From assembly GCF_019801215.1 (NCBI RefSeq), contig NZ_JAHVJO010000001.1:744001-808000 (forward strand): a DNA stretch of 64,000 bases, given 5' to 3'. The DNA is from Fictibacillus nanhaiensis. Its GTDB lineage: Bacteria; Bacillota; Bacilli; Bacillales; Fictibacillaceae. The position numbers and the translations under genes were made by a program. Of this stretch, positions 8,863-16,866 are shown piece by piece. The notes beneath the pieces were generated by a model. It was not told the DNA's origin. It saw only the letters and a program-made list of their open reading frames with translations, and did not search any database. How positions within the stretch are numbered: position 1 is the first letter of the stretch; every line of letters begins with the position of its first letter.

Positions 8863-8914
8863 AGTTAATATCTGAAATTACTTTCTTATTTCTTATCCTT
8901 ACTACTCTAATCTA

Positions 8915-9355
8915 TTATTTTAGGTCAAACATACCTTTTCCACTTTGCATATCAATTGGCAATGATGAATGTTGGTGTGTTATGAGCCAAGACTCATTTA
9001 CTTTTTTTAAGCCAAATGTAAAACGGTTTGTCATTTGACGAAGTTTTTCTCCAGATTTTTCTCTGTAAGCAGTGAACGTAACAGCACAATGAACAAATGC
9101 AACATTAGTATTTTCCTCAATAGTTAAATCATTAATATCTACTTTTAATAAATCTCCGGCTTCACTCAAACCATTAAACCACTCAATCACATTTTCTCTC
9201 CATAAAGAAATACCCTTACACTCCCAATTTCCCCAGCAATCATAAATATGTACATCTGCAGCATAGGTAGATAAGAATTTTTCAGCATCTTTTTCATAAA
9301 CGGCACATTTGTAATTTTCAAGGACGTCCTGAACTATACTAATACCAATTGTCAT
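8915..9355 (-). CDS. NTF2-like / SnoaL-like protein
   Basis: A 146-residue cone-fold protein of the NTF2/DUF4440 type. The N-terminal helix pair with YEKDAEKFLSTYAADVHIYDCWG is the typical opening, followed by LWRENVIEWFNGL and beta-strands ending in WLITHQHSSLP. Such proteins act as small hydrolases, isomerases or binding modules; the ligand here is unknown. The ATG has AAAGGAGATGACTTT upstream, a strong start. It is a lone gene in the minus-strand array. Confidence 0.8.
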   Translation of the reverse strand: MTIGISIVQDVLENYKCAVYEKDAEKFLSTYAADVHIYDCWGNWECKGISLWRENVIEWFNGLSEAGDLLKVDINDLTIEENTNVAFVHCAVTFTAYREKSGEKLRQMTNRFTFGLKKVNESWLITHQHSSLPIDMQSGKGMFDLK

Positions 9356-9418
9356 AAAGTCATCTCCTTTAAAAAAGGTTAAGTTTGTTTATTTTTTTCG
9401 ATATTAACCCTCTTTTCC

Positions 9419-9450
9419 TTCTTCAACAATCCTGCTCGTTTGTTTAATAA
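9419..9450. repeat. Dispersed palindromic repeat, copy 9 (short form)
   Basis: TTCAACAATCCTGCT followed by CGTTTGTTTAATAA. A second hairpin, GTGCGTT...AACGCAC at about 9463-9492, follows toward the next gene; the two may be halves of a long-form copy. Confidence 0.6.
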
Positions 9451-9530
9451 ATTCCATTAAAAAGTGCGTTAGTCCTCCTTGGATCAACGCACCTGTGGAG
9501 AGATATTCACCTAAAGGTTAAAATTTAGCT

Positions 9531-10001
9531 TTATATACTTTTACTTATTTTACAATCACCCAAATAAGATTGTATTTTTGGCAGCACTCTGTCATTAAAA
9601 TCATTGATTTTATCATATACACATAAAACTGGTCCATCATAATCTTCAATTATATAGATGAAATAAATAAAATGTATGATATCTAATCCCTTTGGCATTA
9701 TGATACATCTAAACAAACTTTCGATTGCTATTGCTCGTTTAATATCCTCTCTGCCTTTTGTCTTATACCAAATTATATTCGGAATATAAAATGGTTCTTC
9801 CTCGGGGAAAATCCACTGATTACTTTTATACAATTTATTTTTAATAATAAACTCCTTATCTTCAACGCTCTCATATTCTAAATTAGTTTCGATAAAACTG
9901 AATAAAATAATATCATTTTCAGTAAAAAACGAAAATATTATTGAAATCACAGCCTCTATATCAACTTGATGAAACTTGGAAATATAACGAAAACTACTCA
10001 A
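9531..10001 (-). CDS. Hypothetical protein
   Basis: A 156-residue protein I do not recognise. It starts at TTG (MSSFRYISKFHQVDIEAV) with GGTGG seven bases upstream. It is rich in Ile, Phe and acidic residues; the hydrophobic IHFIYFIYIIEDYDGPVL is more like core beta-strands than a membrane helix. It has no signal peptide or catalytic motif. It lies in the same orientation as the neighbouring single genes, and a role as cargo or immunity gene is inference only. Confidence 0.65.
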   Translation of the reverse strand: MSSFRYISKFHQVDIEAVISIIFSFFTENDIILFSFIETNLEYESVEDKEFIIKNKLYKSNQWIFPEEEPFYIPNIIWYKTKGREDIKRAIAIESLFRCIIMPKGLDIIHFIYFIYIIEDYDGPVLCVYDKINDFNDRVLPKIQSYLGDCKISKSI

Positions 10002-10040
10002 AGATATCCCACCTTTTATAAGGTTTAAAATATATATGGT

Positions 10041-10166
10041 TTATACTGTTGGGAGTGTGTAGGTGGAAAACTCACAAAAGAAGGGAATCTTTTTCAGAAT
10101 CCTTTGTAAGTAATCCCCAAAGCAACCAACAATAGCAACTAAAATTGCTAATAGATAATTCCCCAT
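10041..10166 (-). CDS. Possible 41-residue membrane peptide
   Basis: An open frame starting MGNYLLAILVAIVGCFGDYL with one hydrophobic segment and a basic middle (QRILKK). The only purine-rich site, TTAAGG, lies immediately next to the ATG, so initiation is uncertain. It could be a genuine small cargo gene or the truncated start of a longer membrane protein. Confidence 0.35.
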   Translation of the reverse strand: MGNYLLAILVAIVGCFGDYLQRILKKIPFFCEFSTYTLPTV

Positions 10167-10194
10167 CCTTAATTTAATTCTTTAAAACTTAAAT

Positions 10195-10235
10195 ATCGCA
10201 TTCTTGAGGAAACGCACTCGATCGTTAAATACAAT
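10195..10235. repeat. Dispersed palindromic repeat, copy 10 (partial)
   Basis: Carries GCATTCTTGAGGAAACGC, then ACTCGATCGTTAAATA, matching the inner hairpin and right arm of the family with several changes. Confidence 0.5.
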
Positions 10236-10239
10236 TGTG

Positions 10240-10911
10240 TTAATAAATATATCTAAAAGTCTCATATTTTCCATACTTGATAACAGCTTTAAATCCTTCT
10301 CCTCCATTTTTATCCTTTAATAAAGCGTCCATCTTATCATCTTTAATATTGTAATGTCTCTTATTTAAGAAGCCTACACTTCGGATTGTTGGATGATGTA
10401 AGATTGGTGATAAGTTACCGTCTAACACATTGGTATCAACAAATCTAAAGTCAATTAGGTTTGGTAATTGATATAAAAAATTCAAATTCTCAAGAGTGCC
10501 GCAAGAATTAAGGCACAGTACCCGAAGATTTTTCAGAGAGAATAATTCTATATTTGGTACAAATTTTTTTGATTGATTAATATGTAAATGTTCTAACGTA
10601 TCGGCTAATCCTGACAAACCAATATCATTTTGTAATTTAGTACAATAATGTAATTCTAAACGTTTTAAGTTATTCATTTTTTCTATTCCAAGGAAATCTT
10701 GTATATTAGACCAGTTAAATTCAAGATAGAAGAGGTTACTAGGAATACCAATAAAATTGCCTAGCTTATTCTTTTTATGATACCAAAGAGTTAAATACTC
10801 AATGTTTTCAAGCTGCATCTCATTAAATTTATCTTCATTTAAGTCTAAGTTAGCCTGAAGATTATCTGGTATTTGTTCGAACCAAATTGTATTGTTTCTC
10901 CAGTTATCCAT
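10240..10911 (-). CDS. Leucine-rich repeat protein
   Basis: A 223-residue protein with four to five leucine-rich repeats between about residues 60 and 190, such as MNNLKRLELHYCTKL, LADTLEHLHINQS, LKNLRVLCLNSCGTLENL and LPNLIDFRFVDTN. The N-terminal part is acidic and contains WYHKKNKL; the C-terminus (KAVIKYGKYETFRYIY) probably caps the solenoid. It has no signal peptide, so it is probably a cytoplasmic binding protein. The ATG follows a GGGGCG site. LRR proteins of this size occur among immunity and accessory genes; the partner is unknown. Confidence 0.75.
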   Translation of the reverse strand: MDNWRNNTIWFEQIPDNLQANLDLNEDKFNEMQLENIEYLTLWYHKKNKLGNFIGIPSNLFYLEFNWSNIQDFLGIEKMNNLKRLELHYCTKLQNDIGLSGLADTLEHLHINQSKKFVPNIELFSLKNLRVLCLNSCGTLENLNFLYQLPNLIDFRFVDTNVLDGNLSPILHHPTIRSVGFLNKRHYNIKDDKMDALLKDKNGGEGFKAVIKYGKYETFRYIY

Positions 10912-11023
10912 ATAAAATCGCCCCTAAATCCTTTTAATTTCTTTTATCTTATCATTTGGATCTCCGTCTGTTAGCACATTTTTTTACCAGTAATTTAACG
11001 TAGAATTTAATTTTTCAATTTAG

Positions 11024-11102
11024 TCTTATTCCACTATCTAGCCGTTTTCATAAAACAAGGGCACATTTCTTATTACAGAAATGCACCCCATTGCGGAAGA
11101 AA
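11024..11102. repeat. Dispersed palindromic repeat, copy 11 (long form)
   Basis: Left arm TTATTCCACTATCTAGCCG, inner hairpin GCACATTTCTTATTACAGAAATGC, then ACCCCATTGCGGAAGAAAC. It sits downstream of the lipoprotein gene that follows. Confidence 0.65.
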
Positions 11103-11141
11103 CAGTAATTGTTCAGAAGGTAAATATAAATCCTCAAACCT

Positions 11142-11657
11142 CTAGAGAATTGGATCAACATCTTCATTCGATAAGGTTATATCAATTACCTTATTGTTGA
11201 CATACCAAAAGTCAATTTTACATTTATTTTTATGGTCAACGTATCCTATTGTTTGAACACCTTGTACAGTGTATTCATAATAGTTTTTACCATATTTTTT
11301 GATTACTTGATTAATGGAGTCTCCATGATTTACTCCTTTGCCGGTTTTAATTGTTTCATTTCCTGTTATAAAAGTTATCTCCTTTTCATTATTAGTCAGG
11401 ATACCGTACTTATCATTATCTAGATTGTATGAATTTAAGCCATCATTTTTAATCTTAAATCCTTTTATAAAATTGCTTTCTTTTATGTTTGTACCTAAAA
11501 AGATTCCATCAATATTTTCTTCAGATAAATCTGTGCTAGGTGTATCGGCAACAATAACCCGTTTATTTTGTAAGAGGGAACAACTTGATAATAGAAGTAA
11601 AATAGAAACAAAAAATAATAGCGAGCTAATCATTAAAAATCGGCGTCCCGTATTCAC
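11142..11657 (-). CDS. Predicted lipoprotein
   Basis: A predicted surface-anchored lipoprotein of about 171 residues. A GTG start at 11657 is chosen: GAGAGGAATGA lies upstream, giving a basic N-region (NTGRRF), a hydrophobic stretch (ISSLLFFVSILLLL) and the lipobox SSC. The mature part holds beta-strand-like repeats and a KTGKGVNHGDSINQVIKKYG motif, reminiscent of small substrate-binding or inhibitor folds where a GDS-x3-V-x3-YG helix recurs. Its function is unknown. A longer reading frame to 11699 runs back into the upstream repeat and is unlikely to be translated. Confidence 0.7.
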   Translation of the reverse strand: MNTGRRFLMISSLLFFVSILLLLSSCSLLQNKRVIVADTPSTDLSEENIDGIFLGTNIKESNFIKGFKIKNDGLNSYNLDNDKYGILTNNEKEITFITGNETIKTGKGVNHGDSINQVIKKYGKNYYEYTVQGVQTIGYVDHKNKCKIDFWYVNNKVIDITLSNEDVDPIL

Positions 11658-11749
11658 AAACTCATTCCTCTCTACACCTATTCCACAATCCTGCACCAAT
11701 ACTTAATACCAATTATTTCAAAATCAGGTGATTAACTCAATCTTTTTAT

Positions 11750-11805
11750 TTCAATAAAAAAGACACTTACCTATTGTAGATAAGCACCCGATTGTTGAAC
11801 AAAAA
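11750..11805. repeat. Dispersed palindromic repeat, copy 12 (long form)
   Basis: TTCAATAAAAAAGACACTTA, loop, then GATAAGCACCCGATTGTTGAACAAAA. A lone left arm, CTATTCCACAATCCTGC, lies nearby at about 11679-11695. Confidence 0.7.
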
Positions 11806-11818
11806 CTTTCCAAAGATC

Positions 11819-12412
11819 TCATTTAGCTTTTTTTGTTTTTTTCGATAAAATCAGATGATACAAGTCCATTTTCCATACGTTATCTTCTTTCTTTAAGCCA
11901 AAAGCTACACCTTTTGATTGGCTGCCGTAGTTAATGTTGATATGTACTACACGTTCGTTGATATTTCTATTTTGTTTTGTCTCTTTAATAGAATCATAGT
12001 ATCTATAAATTAAGTAAACTTCTTCCAAAAATTCGGCTAAATATTCCTCATACTGCTGATTAAATTCTTCAAGTTGGGGGAGTTTTCCATTATCATATGT
12101 TAATAATTTTATTAATTCGACTTTGTGTTTCATTACTAAATTTAAGTAAATTAAAACCATTTCTTCTGGTTTAAAATTTGTAAGGTGCTTTAATTCCCCG
12201 TCTTTTACAAACAACCTATACTTTTTTATCTTTTCTGGCGTTAGATCTTCAAGGTAGGTAAATTTATTATCTTTATTTTCTTCCTTTGGTAATCCACTAT
12301 TTTCAGGTTCGTGGTCTTTTCTCTTTTCTGAAATTGCAGGTGAAGCTTGCAAACAACCTGTAATCACAACTAAAAAACTTATAATGACTAAATAGGTTAA
12401 TAAACGGCTCAA
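11819..12412 (-). CDS. Predicted lipoprotein
   Basis: A 197-residue protein with a lipoprotein signal: MSRLLTYLVIISFLVVITGC, lipobox ITGC at residues 17-20, then a low-complexity acidic/lysine linker. The rest is mainly helical (LTPEKIKKYRLFVKDGELKH; MVLIYLNLVMKHKVEL) with a beta-rich end. The family is not recognised. Translation starts at TTG with AGGGGGAG upstream. It is oriented like the other array genes and followed by a palindromic repeat. Confidence 0.7.
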   Translation of the reverse strand: MSRLLTYLVIISFLVVITGCLQASPAISEKRKDHEPENSGLPKEENKDNKFTYLEDLTPEKIKKYRLFVKDGELKHLTNFKPEEMVLIYLNLVMKHKVELIKLLTYDNGKLPQLEEFNQQYEEYLAEFLEEVYLIYRYYDSIKETKQNRNINERVVHININYGSQSKGVAFGLKKEDNVWKMDLYHLILSKKTKKAK

Positions 12413-12469
12413 TTGTTCTCCCCCTTCATTTTGATCTTAACATTTTTTTACATATAGTATATATAATCC

Positions 12470-12526
12470 AAAATAAAAAAGCACACTTCTTATTGAAGAA
12501 ATGCACCCGATTGTTGAATAAGGAAC
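12470..12526. repeat. Dispersed palindromic repeat, copy 13 (long form)
   Basis: AAAATAAAAAAGCACACTTC, loop, then GAAGAAATGCACCCGATTGTTGAATAAGG. It is among the best matches to the family consensus on the right arm. Confidence 0.75.
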
Positions 12527-12593
12527 TAAGTAATATAATAGTTAGATGCTAGGAAAATTACTTACTTTTTGGCTCTAGCCTTTTGAATCAGCT

Positions 12594-12725
12594 TTACAAT
12601 ACTAAAGTTAGGAAAAATGTTCCTAGATTAAGAGCTACTCTTTTCCATCTATCTAATCCATCACTTATAACAATCATTACAGTTGCTGTTACTGCTGCTG
12701 TAAGTATTTGAACTTTATTCGTAAT
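12594..12725 (-). CDS. Possible small membrane peptide with non-standard start
   Basis: An open stretch of 43 codons reading ITNKVQILTAAVTATVMIVI then a basic segment (DRWKRVALNLG) and a second hydrophobic part. AGGAGAGG lies just upstream, but the codon at the right place is ATT, which is rarely used; the first ATG would leave only 27 residues. It lies between repeat copies 13 and 14, as a cassette would. It may equally be a decayed gene. Confidence 0.3.
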   Translation of the reverse strand: MTNKVQILTAAVTATVMIVISDGLDRWKRVALNLGTFFLTLVL

Positions 12726-12734
12726 TCCTCTCCT

Positions 12735-12768
12735 TTTTGATGAAATACACCCGTTCGTGGAATAACTA
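12735..12768. repeat. Dispersed palindromic repeat, copy 14 (partial)
   Basis: TTTTGATGAAATACACCCGTTCGTGGAATAACT keeps the GAAATRCACCCG and right-arm elements. It is the last copy before the RHS locus. Confidence 0.6.
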
Positions 12769-12943
12769 AATTATAAAATAGTACCTTTTTCTTAAGTATG
12801 TGAAGAGCGATTACGTGTTAGTAATCGTCTTCTTTTGTGAACAAATGCAAATTTTTGCTCCGATATTTTTCACTGCTTCTTAATTTACGAGTTGCATTTT
12901 TAATGTCGCATTTTCTTTTATTTTATTCAAATTCAATCAGAAC

Positions 12944-12992
12944 ATAAAAAAGTTAGCCAACCCTCTTTCAAAAAGGTTGGCTAAGTTAGTTT
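12944..12992 (-). terminator. Intrinsic terminator after the small membrane gene
   Basis: Stem AGTTAGCCAACC / GGTTGGCTAA with a T-run on the minus strand. It ends the RHS-small membrane protein transcription unit. Confidence 0.75.
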
Positions 12993-13047
12993 TTAAATCA
13001 TATTAGTAGAAAATCAGTAGTTTCTCAACAATCTAAAGCCTTTAAAA

Positions 13048-13209
13048 CTATTTTTCTTTTTTTAAATAAAAAGTAACTATTGCAATTAGTAAAAAAATAC
13101 ATACAATTAACCAGTCTAAATTATTCATATTATTTTTAATACGAATACCAATAATTATAATAGAAATGATTAGCAATGAAATATATAATACAATCAACTT
13201 TCTATGCAT
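13048..13209 (-). CDS. Small membrane protein, candidate immunity protein for the RHS toxin tip
   Basis: A 53-residue protein with two transmembrane helices: LIVLYISLLIISIIIIGI after a basic MHRK start, a short NNMNNLDW loop, then LIVCIFLLIAIVTFYL and a KKEK tail. The ATG has GAGAGGATGCTAAT upstream, a good site. It starts 31 bases after the stop of the RHS gene, in the same direction, exactly where the cognate immunity gene of a polymorphic toxin is expected. The toxin tip is itself hydrophobic, so a membrane immunity protein makes sense, but this pairing is inferred from position. Confidence 0.6.
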   Translation of the reverse strand: MHRKLIVLYISLLIISIIIIGIRIKNNMNNLDWLIVCIFLLIAIVTFYLKKEK

Positions 13210-13240
13210 ATTAGCATCCTCTCTATTGTATTATCATTTA

Positions 13241-15600
13241 TTAGGGTAAAAGCCACGGAGTTCCAACTCTAGGCACATATAATCTTAAACCTGGACTACC
13301 AAGTCTATCATAGCTTTTTAAAGCTGCAATTGAAATTGCCGATCCTAAGATATACCATTGTTTTGGAACCATCCTGTAAACGAACCATGCTACCCCTGAA
13401 GATGCAGCAAATCCAGTTTCAATTGCTAAAACAAGATCTTCTACTTCTTTATGGCTAACTTTTATGCGCCAACCCCACCAATATTTGGTTGTTGAATAGT
13501 GTCCACTAGGATCAACATACAAAACAGGGTTGTTTTTTGTATAAGCATATTGGTTTAAACTTAATGGATCCTTTTCAAAACCATGGAATGTATCTCTCGA
13601 AATAAATCTACCAATATTAGAGTCATAATATCGAGCCATCAAATAATACAATTTTGTTGATTCATCGAATCGGTAACCTGCATAACGGTATGGATTAGCT
13701 GATGCCATTGTACCAGTTTGAGAAATGATGTTCCCCCATCCGTCATATTGATATTCGGCAACAATAGACCCGTTAGAATCTGTTAGTGCAGTGACATCTC
13801 CATGTCCATTGATATGATAATAATACGTTGTTTCACCCTTAGTCATTGTCAATGGATTATCATTGGCATCCCAAGTATATTCTGCAATAATAGCATTGTT
13901 TGCATCGGTTTCAGCAATAACCTTATCTCCATTGTAATGGAAGTAGGTTGTGCCACTAGATTTAGTCATACTTGTCCGTTTACCTTCATGGTCGTAAGTA
14001 AACTTCGCAAGGGAATTACCAGTTTTGTCTTTCACTTCGATGAGTTGATTCTCCTCATTGTATACATATGTTTTTTCACCGTCATTGGTTAAGTTACCGT
14101 TTTGATCATGCGTATATGCCTGTCCATTGACAGTTGTCAACTCATTTCCGGCATTATACGTATACGTGGTGGTCGTCGTAGTTGCTTTTGTCACAGTTTT
14201 CTTTGTACGGTTCCCGGCTGCATCGTATTCATATGAAATCGTTGTCCCGTCCGTTAATGTTTCTTTGGTTAACTGGTTCAACGAATCGTATTCATACGAA
14301 ACGGTGCCTCTATCTGTTACAATACTTGTCTGGTTCCCGTTCGGATCGTAGCTGTACTTGTACGAATCCAAAACGGTTCCGTCTTTCTTGTAGTTTTTCA
14401 ACTCGCTTAACTGGTTCACAGCATCATACTGTAATGCAGTATATGCGTTATTTGCCCGTTTAACAGACGTCATGTTTCCACGCTCGTCATAGACAAACTT
14501 CGCTTGGTTGGTTCCATTTCGTGATAATGCGATCAGCTGGTCAAGCTTGTTGTAGATAAATTCTGTTGAAACAGTTGTTCCTCCCGTGAATTTCACGGAA
14601 GTCAGGTTATCGTTCGGATCATAACTATACTCGGTTTTAATTGATCCTTTAGCCTCCTGGGAAAGACGATTATTTTTGTCGTACACAAAAGTTGTTTGTT
14701 TACCAGATGCGTCCGTTACCGAAGTAATGTTACCGTTTACATCATAACCATAATCCCATTTTTTAGTGCCGTTTACGGATAAGCCGCTGATTCGGTTCAA
14801 GGCATCATATGTGTTTGAAATGGAATCACCCTTAGGATAGACCATCTTCGTTTGGTTTCCATTACGATCATACTCGAACTGTGTGACCTGGTTTAATGGA
14901 TTCGTATTTTTCGATAAAAGATTAAACTCGTTATAATCGTATTTCGTTACATTTTGTTTGGCATCCGTTACCGTTGTACGGTTTCCGTTTCCGTCGTAAC
15001 CGTATGTAGTGACACCCTGTTTTGCATCTGTTAATTTTGTAATTAAACTACGTCCATCGTACTCAAACGACGTTGTTTGTCCTTTAGCGTCTTTCACGCT
15101 TGTTTGGTTCCCAACAGTATCATAGCCGAACGAAACAGTATTACCGATTGGATCTTTAATACCTGTCACATAGTTGCCATTAGTATCATACGTTTTAGAT
15201 GTAATCAACGCCCCGATTTCTAACCGCATGGCATCAAACAATGCTGTCCCTGATTGATTGTAATAGTAATAGTACACATCGATTGAATTGAAAGTTTTTT
15301 TCGGATTTACTTCTGCCGCGATATGCTGCCAGTCTGCAGCCGTTTTATCGAAATCATTTGCGGAATCCCAATCAGTAGTTCCTTATGATCCGTGTCATAC
15401 GTAAAAGTTGTTGCTTTGCCTTCAGGATCGGTCACTTTTGTGAGATTACCGGAAGTATCATATTCATAGCTTTTTGTCCGACCTGCGGGATCGGTTACAC
15501 TTGATACATATCCATTTGTCCCGTATGCAAGGGTCGTTGCCCTTCCAGATGCATCCTGTACTTTTGTTAATTTTCCAGAAACGTCATACACGAAAGCCAT
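13241..15600 (-). pseudogene. WapA/RHS-repeat toxin gene, C-terminal part (frameshifted, rearranged)
   Basis: This stretch encodes tandem YD repeats (YDxxGNxTxxxDAxG pattern, over 20 copies), the RHS core ending (RYAGYRFDESTKLYYLMARYYD), the pre-toxin motif YVDPSGH, and a variable tip of about 85 residues with hydrophobic segments (GFAASSGVAWFVY; WYILGSAISIAALK). The reading frame breaks near 15375: the first piece (15307-15600) reads TTFTYDTDHKELLIG and then loses frame, while the continuation reads DSANDFDKTAADWQHIA. The 5' end stops abruptly at 15600, where an inverted N-terminal piece begins. There is no start codon context or signal peptide, so it is treated as a broken gene, although the distal toxin tip is intact. 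Confidence 0.8.
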
Positions 15601-16545
15601 TGGACGGACGCAAAAGGCAAATATTCTGAAAAAGTTTCTCTTGAGCTACGTAAAGAAAAAGGCAAAACGTTTGTTGATGTAATCGCTGACCAAGCGTTTT
15701 TAGAGGATTCAGAGACACAATACCCGGTCACGATTGACCCAACGATCAATCACTGGGATGTATTGCGTGACAACTTTATTTCTACTGGCTATCCGGATTC
15801 GTATGCGTCCAGCCAAACGTATATGATGACGGGATACCATAGTATAAACGGAGCCACACGTTCATTGGTGCGTTTTTATTTGCCAAGTCTTCCAAGTGAA
15901 AGCGTTATTCAAAGCGCAAATTTTAACGCATATCAAACGAAATTTGATGAAACGAATGCGACGATTGATCTCTATCGAATTTCAAGTGATTGGAACAGCA
16001 ACACTACTTGGAATACGCAGCCTTCGATTGCCAGCCAACCCGAAGCAACGACAACGAGTAATACGGCCAATGCTTATTGGCAATGGGATATTACGAAACT
16101 TGCGAGAGATTGGTATAACGGGGTTCAAGCCAACTATGGAATGATGTTAAAACAGCAGAATGAAGCATCATCTCCTTATCGCTCGTTCAATACGGTTAAT
16201 AGTGGAAATAACACCCCACGATTGACTATTAACTATACGGTGGCAGCTATTGGTTTGGAATCATTTTGGATGACCACAAAAGATGGTGTAAACCCTTCCA
16301 ATGGAAATCTTGTTTACCAGGAAACAGATGTGACAATTCCGGGACGTGGTCATGAAGTAAGTCTGACCCGAATTTATAATAGCCGAAAATCTTCTTTTAA
16401 AGGTTTATTCGGCTATGGATGGATTACAAATCTTGAATGGTTAATCGTTGATTCAGGGAGTGGACCGATTACCTTAATTGATGAAGATAACACCCGTCAT
16501 ATTTTTGGAGAAAAAATCGGAGGCGGATATAAAGCTGCCATTCCT
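15601..16545 (+). pseudogene. WapA/RHS N-terminal fragment, inverted relative to the C-terminal part
   Basis: The plus strand reads WTDAKGKYSEKVSLELRKEK, then VTIDPTINHWDVLRDNFIST, a DNRLRE-like cell-wall-associated module, and a DUF6531-like entry to the RHS barrel (SNGNLVYQETDVTIPGRGHEV). Homology stops at about 16536 after GEKIGGGYKAA, and the tail that follows is unrelated. These modules normally precede the YD repeats found on the opposite strand at 13241-15600. The simplest reading is one wapA-type gene broken by inversion of a segment of about 0.95 kb, with loss of the true 5' end. An internal ATG at 15763 has no convincing ribosome binding site. Confidence 0.75.
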
Positions 16546-16548
16546 TTC

Positions 16549-16623
16549 TTAACCTTTCAAAATTTCTTGTACTTCGTTTATTTCAATAAAAATGAGTACA
16601 TTTCCTTCTGATTCCGTATACAA
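16549..16623 (-). pseudogene. 24-codon ORF with good RBS at the RHS inversion breakpoint
   Basis: A TTG start at 16623 with AAAGGAG seven bases upstream opens a frame reading MYTESEGNVLIFIEINEVQE and stops after 24 codons, within about 15 bp of the RHS breakpoint. It looks like the 5' end of a gene cut off by the rearrangement, but its identity is unknown. Confidence 0.35.
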
Positions 16624-16866
16624 TGGGCTGCTCCTTTCTTGCTTAATATTCAATTTGATTTTAAGAACTTTAAGCAATATGAATACCAGCTGCTAGGAGG
16701 TAATCTTTCAACGTTGTTTTTCTGCAGAATTGAAAAATATGCCTGTTATAATTATTTGTTAAAATATTCACTAATCATTTTTCTTTCGCATGAAGAAATC
16801 AATAAATATCTGCTATTGCCATTTGTGAAGAAGCAGAATGATTTCAATAATTTTTAAGTTTTTATG
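16624..16866. other. Non-coding region
   Basis: A 72-codon plus-strand frame (16639-16857) lacks a usable ribosome binding site, is very AT-rich and has no recognisable content. Nothing else is supported here. Confidence 0.4.

Larger units (their letters stand above)
8224..8914. other. 690-base non-coding region with clustered repeats
   Basis: No gene is supported here. The stretch holds two or three copies of the dispersed palindrome (8387-8419, 8691-8727, 8780-8862) and a separate set of five roughly 22-bp motifs at 8496-8669. A possible transposon terminus, TGTCATT read on the minus strand, ends at 8733. Confidence 0.6.

Noticed and set aside
3471-12768. CRISPR array made of the dispersed repeats
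   Set aside because: Copies are separated by whole genes at irregular distances, vary in length and are imperfect palindromes; there are no uniform spacers and no cas genes.
13802-14463. Plus-strand frames inside the RHS region
   Set aside because: They are antisense shadows of the YD-repeat coding sequence, as shown by their repeated low-complexity translation.
16639-16857. 72-codon plus-strand gene
   Set aside because: No usable ribosome binding site, extreme AT bias and no family resemblance.
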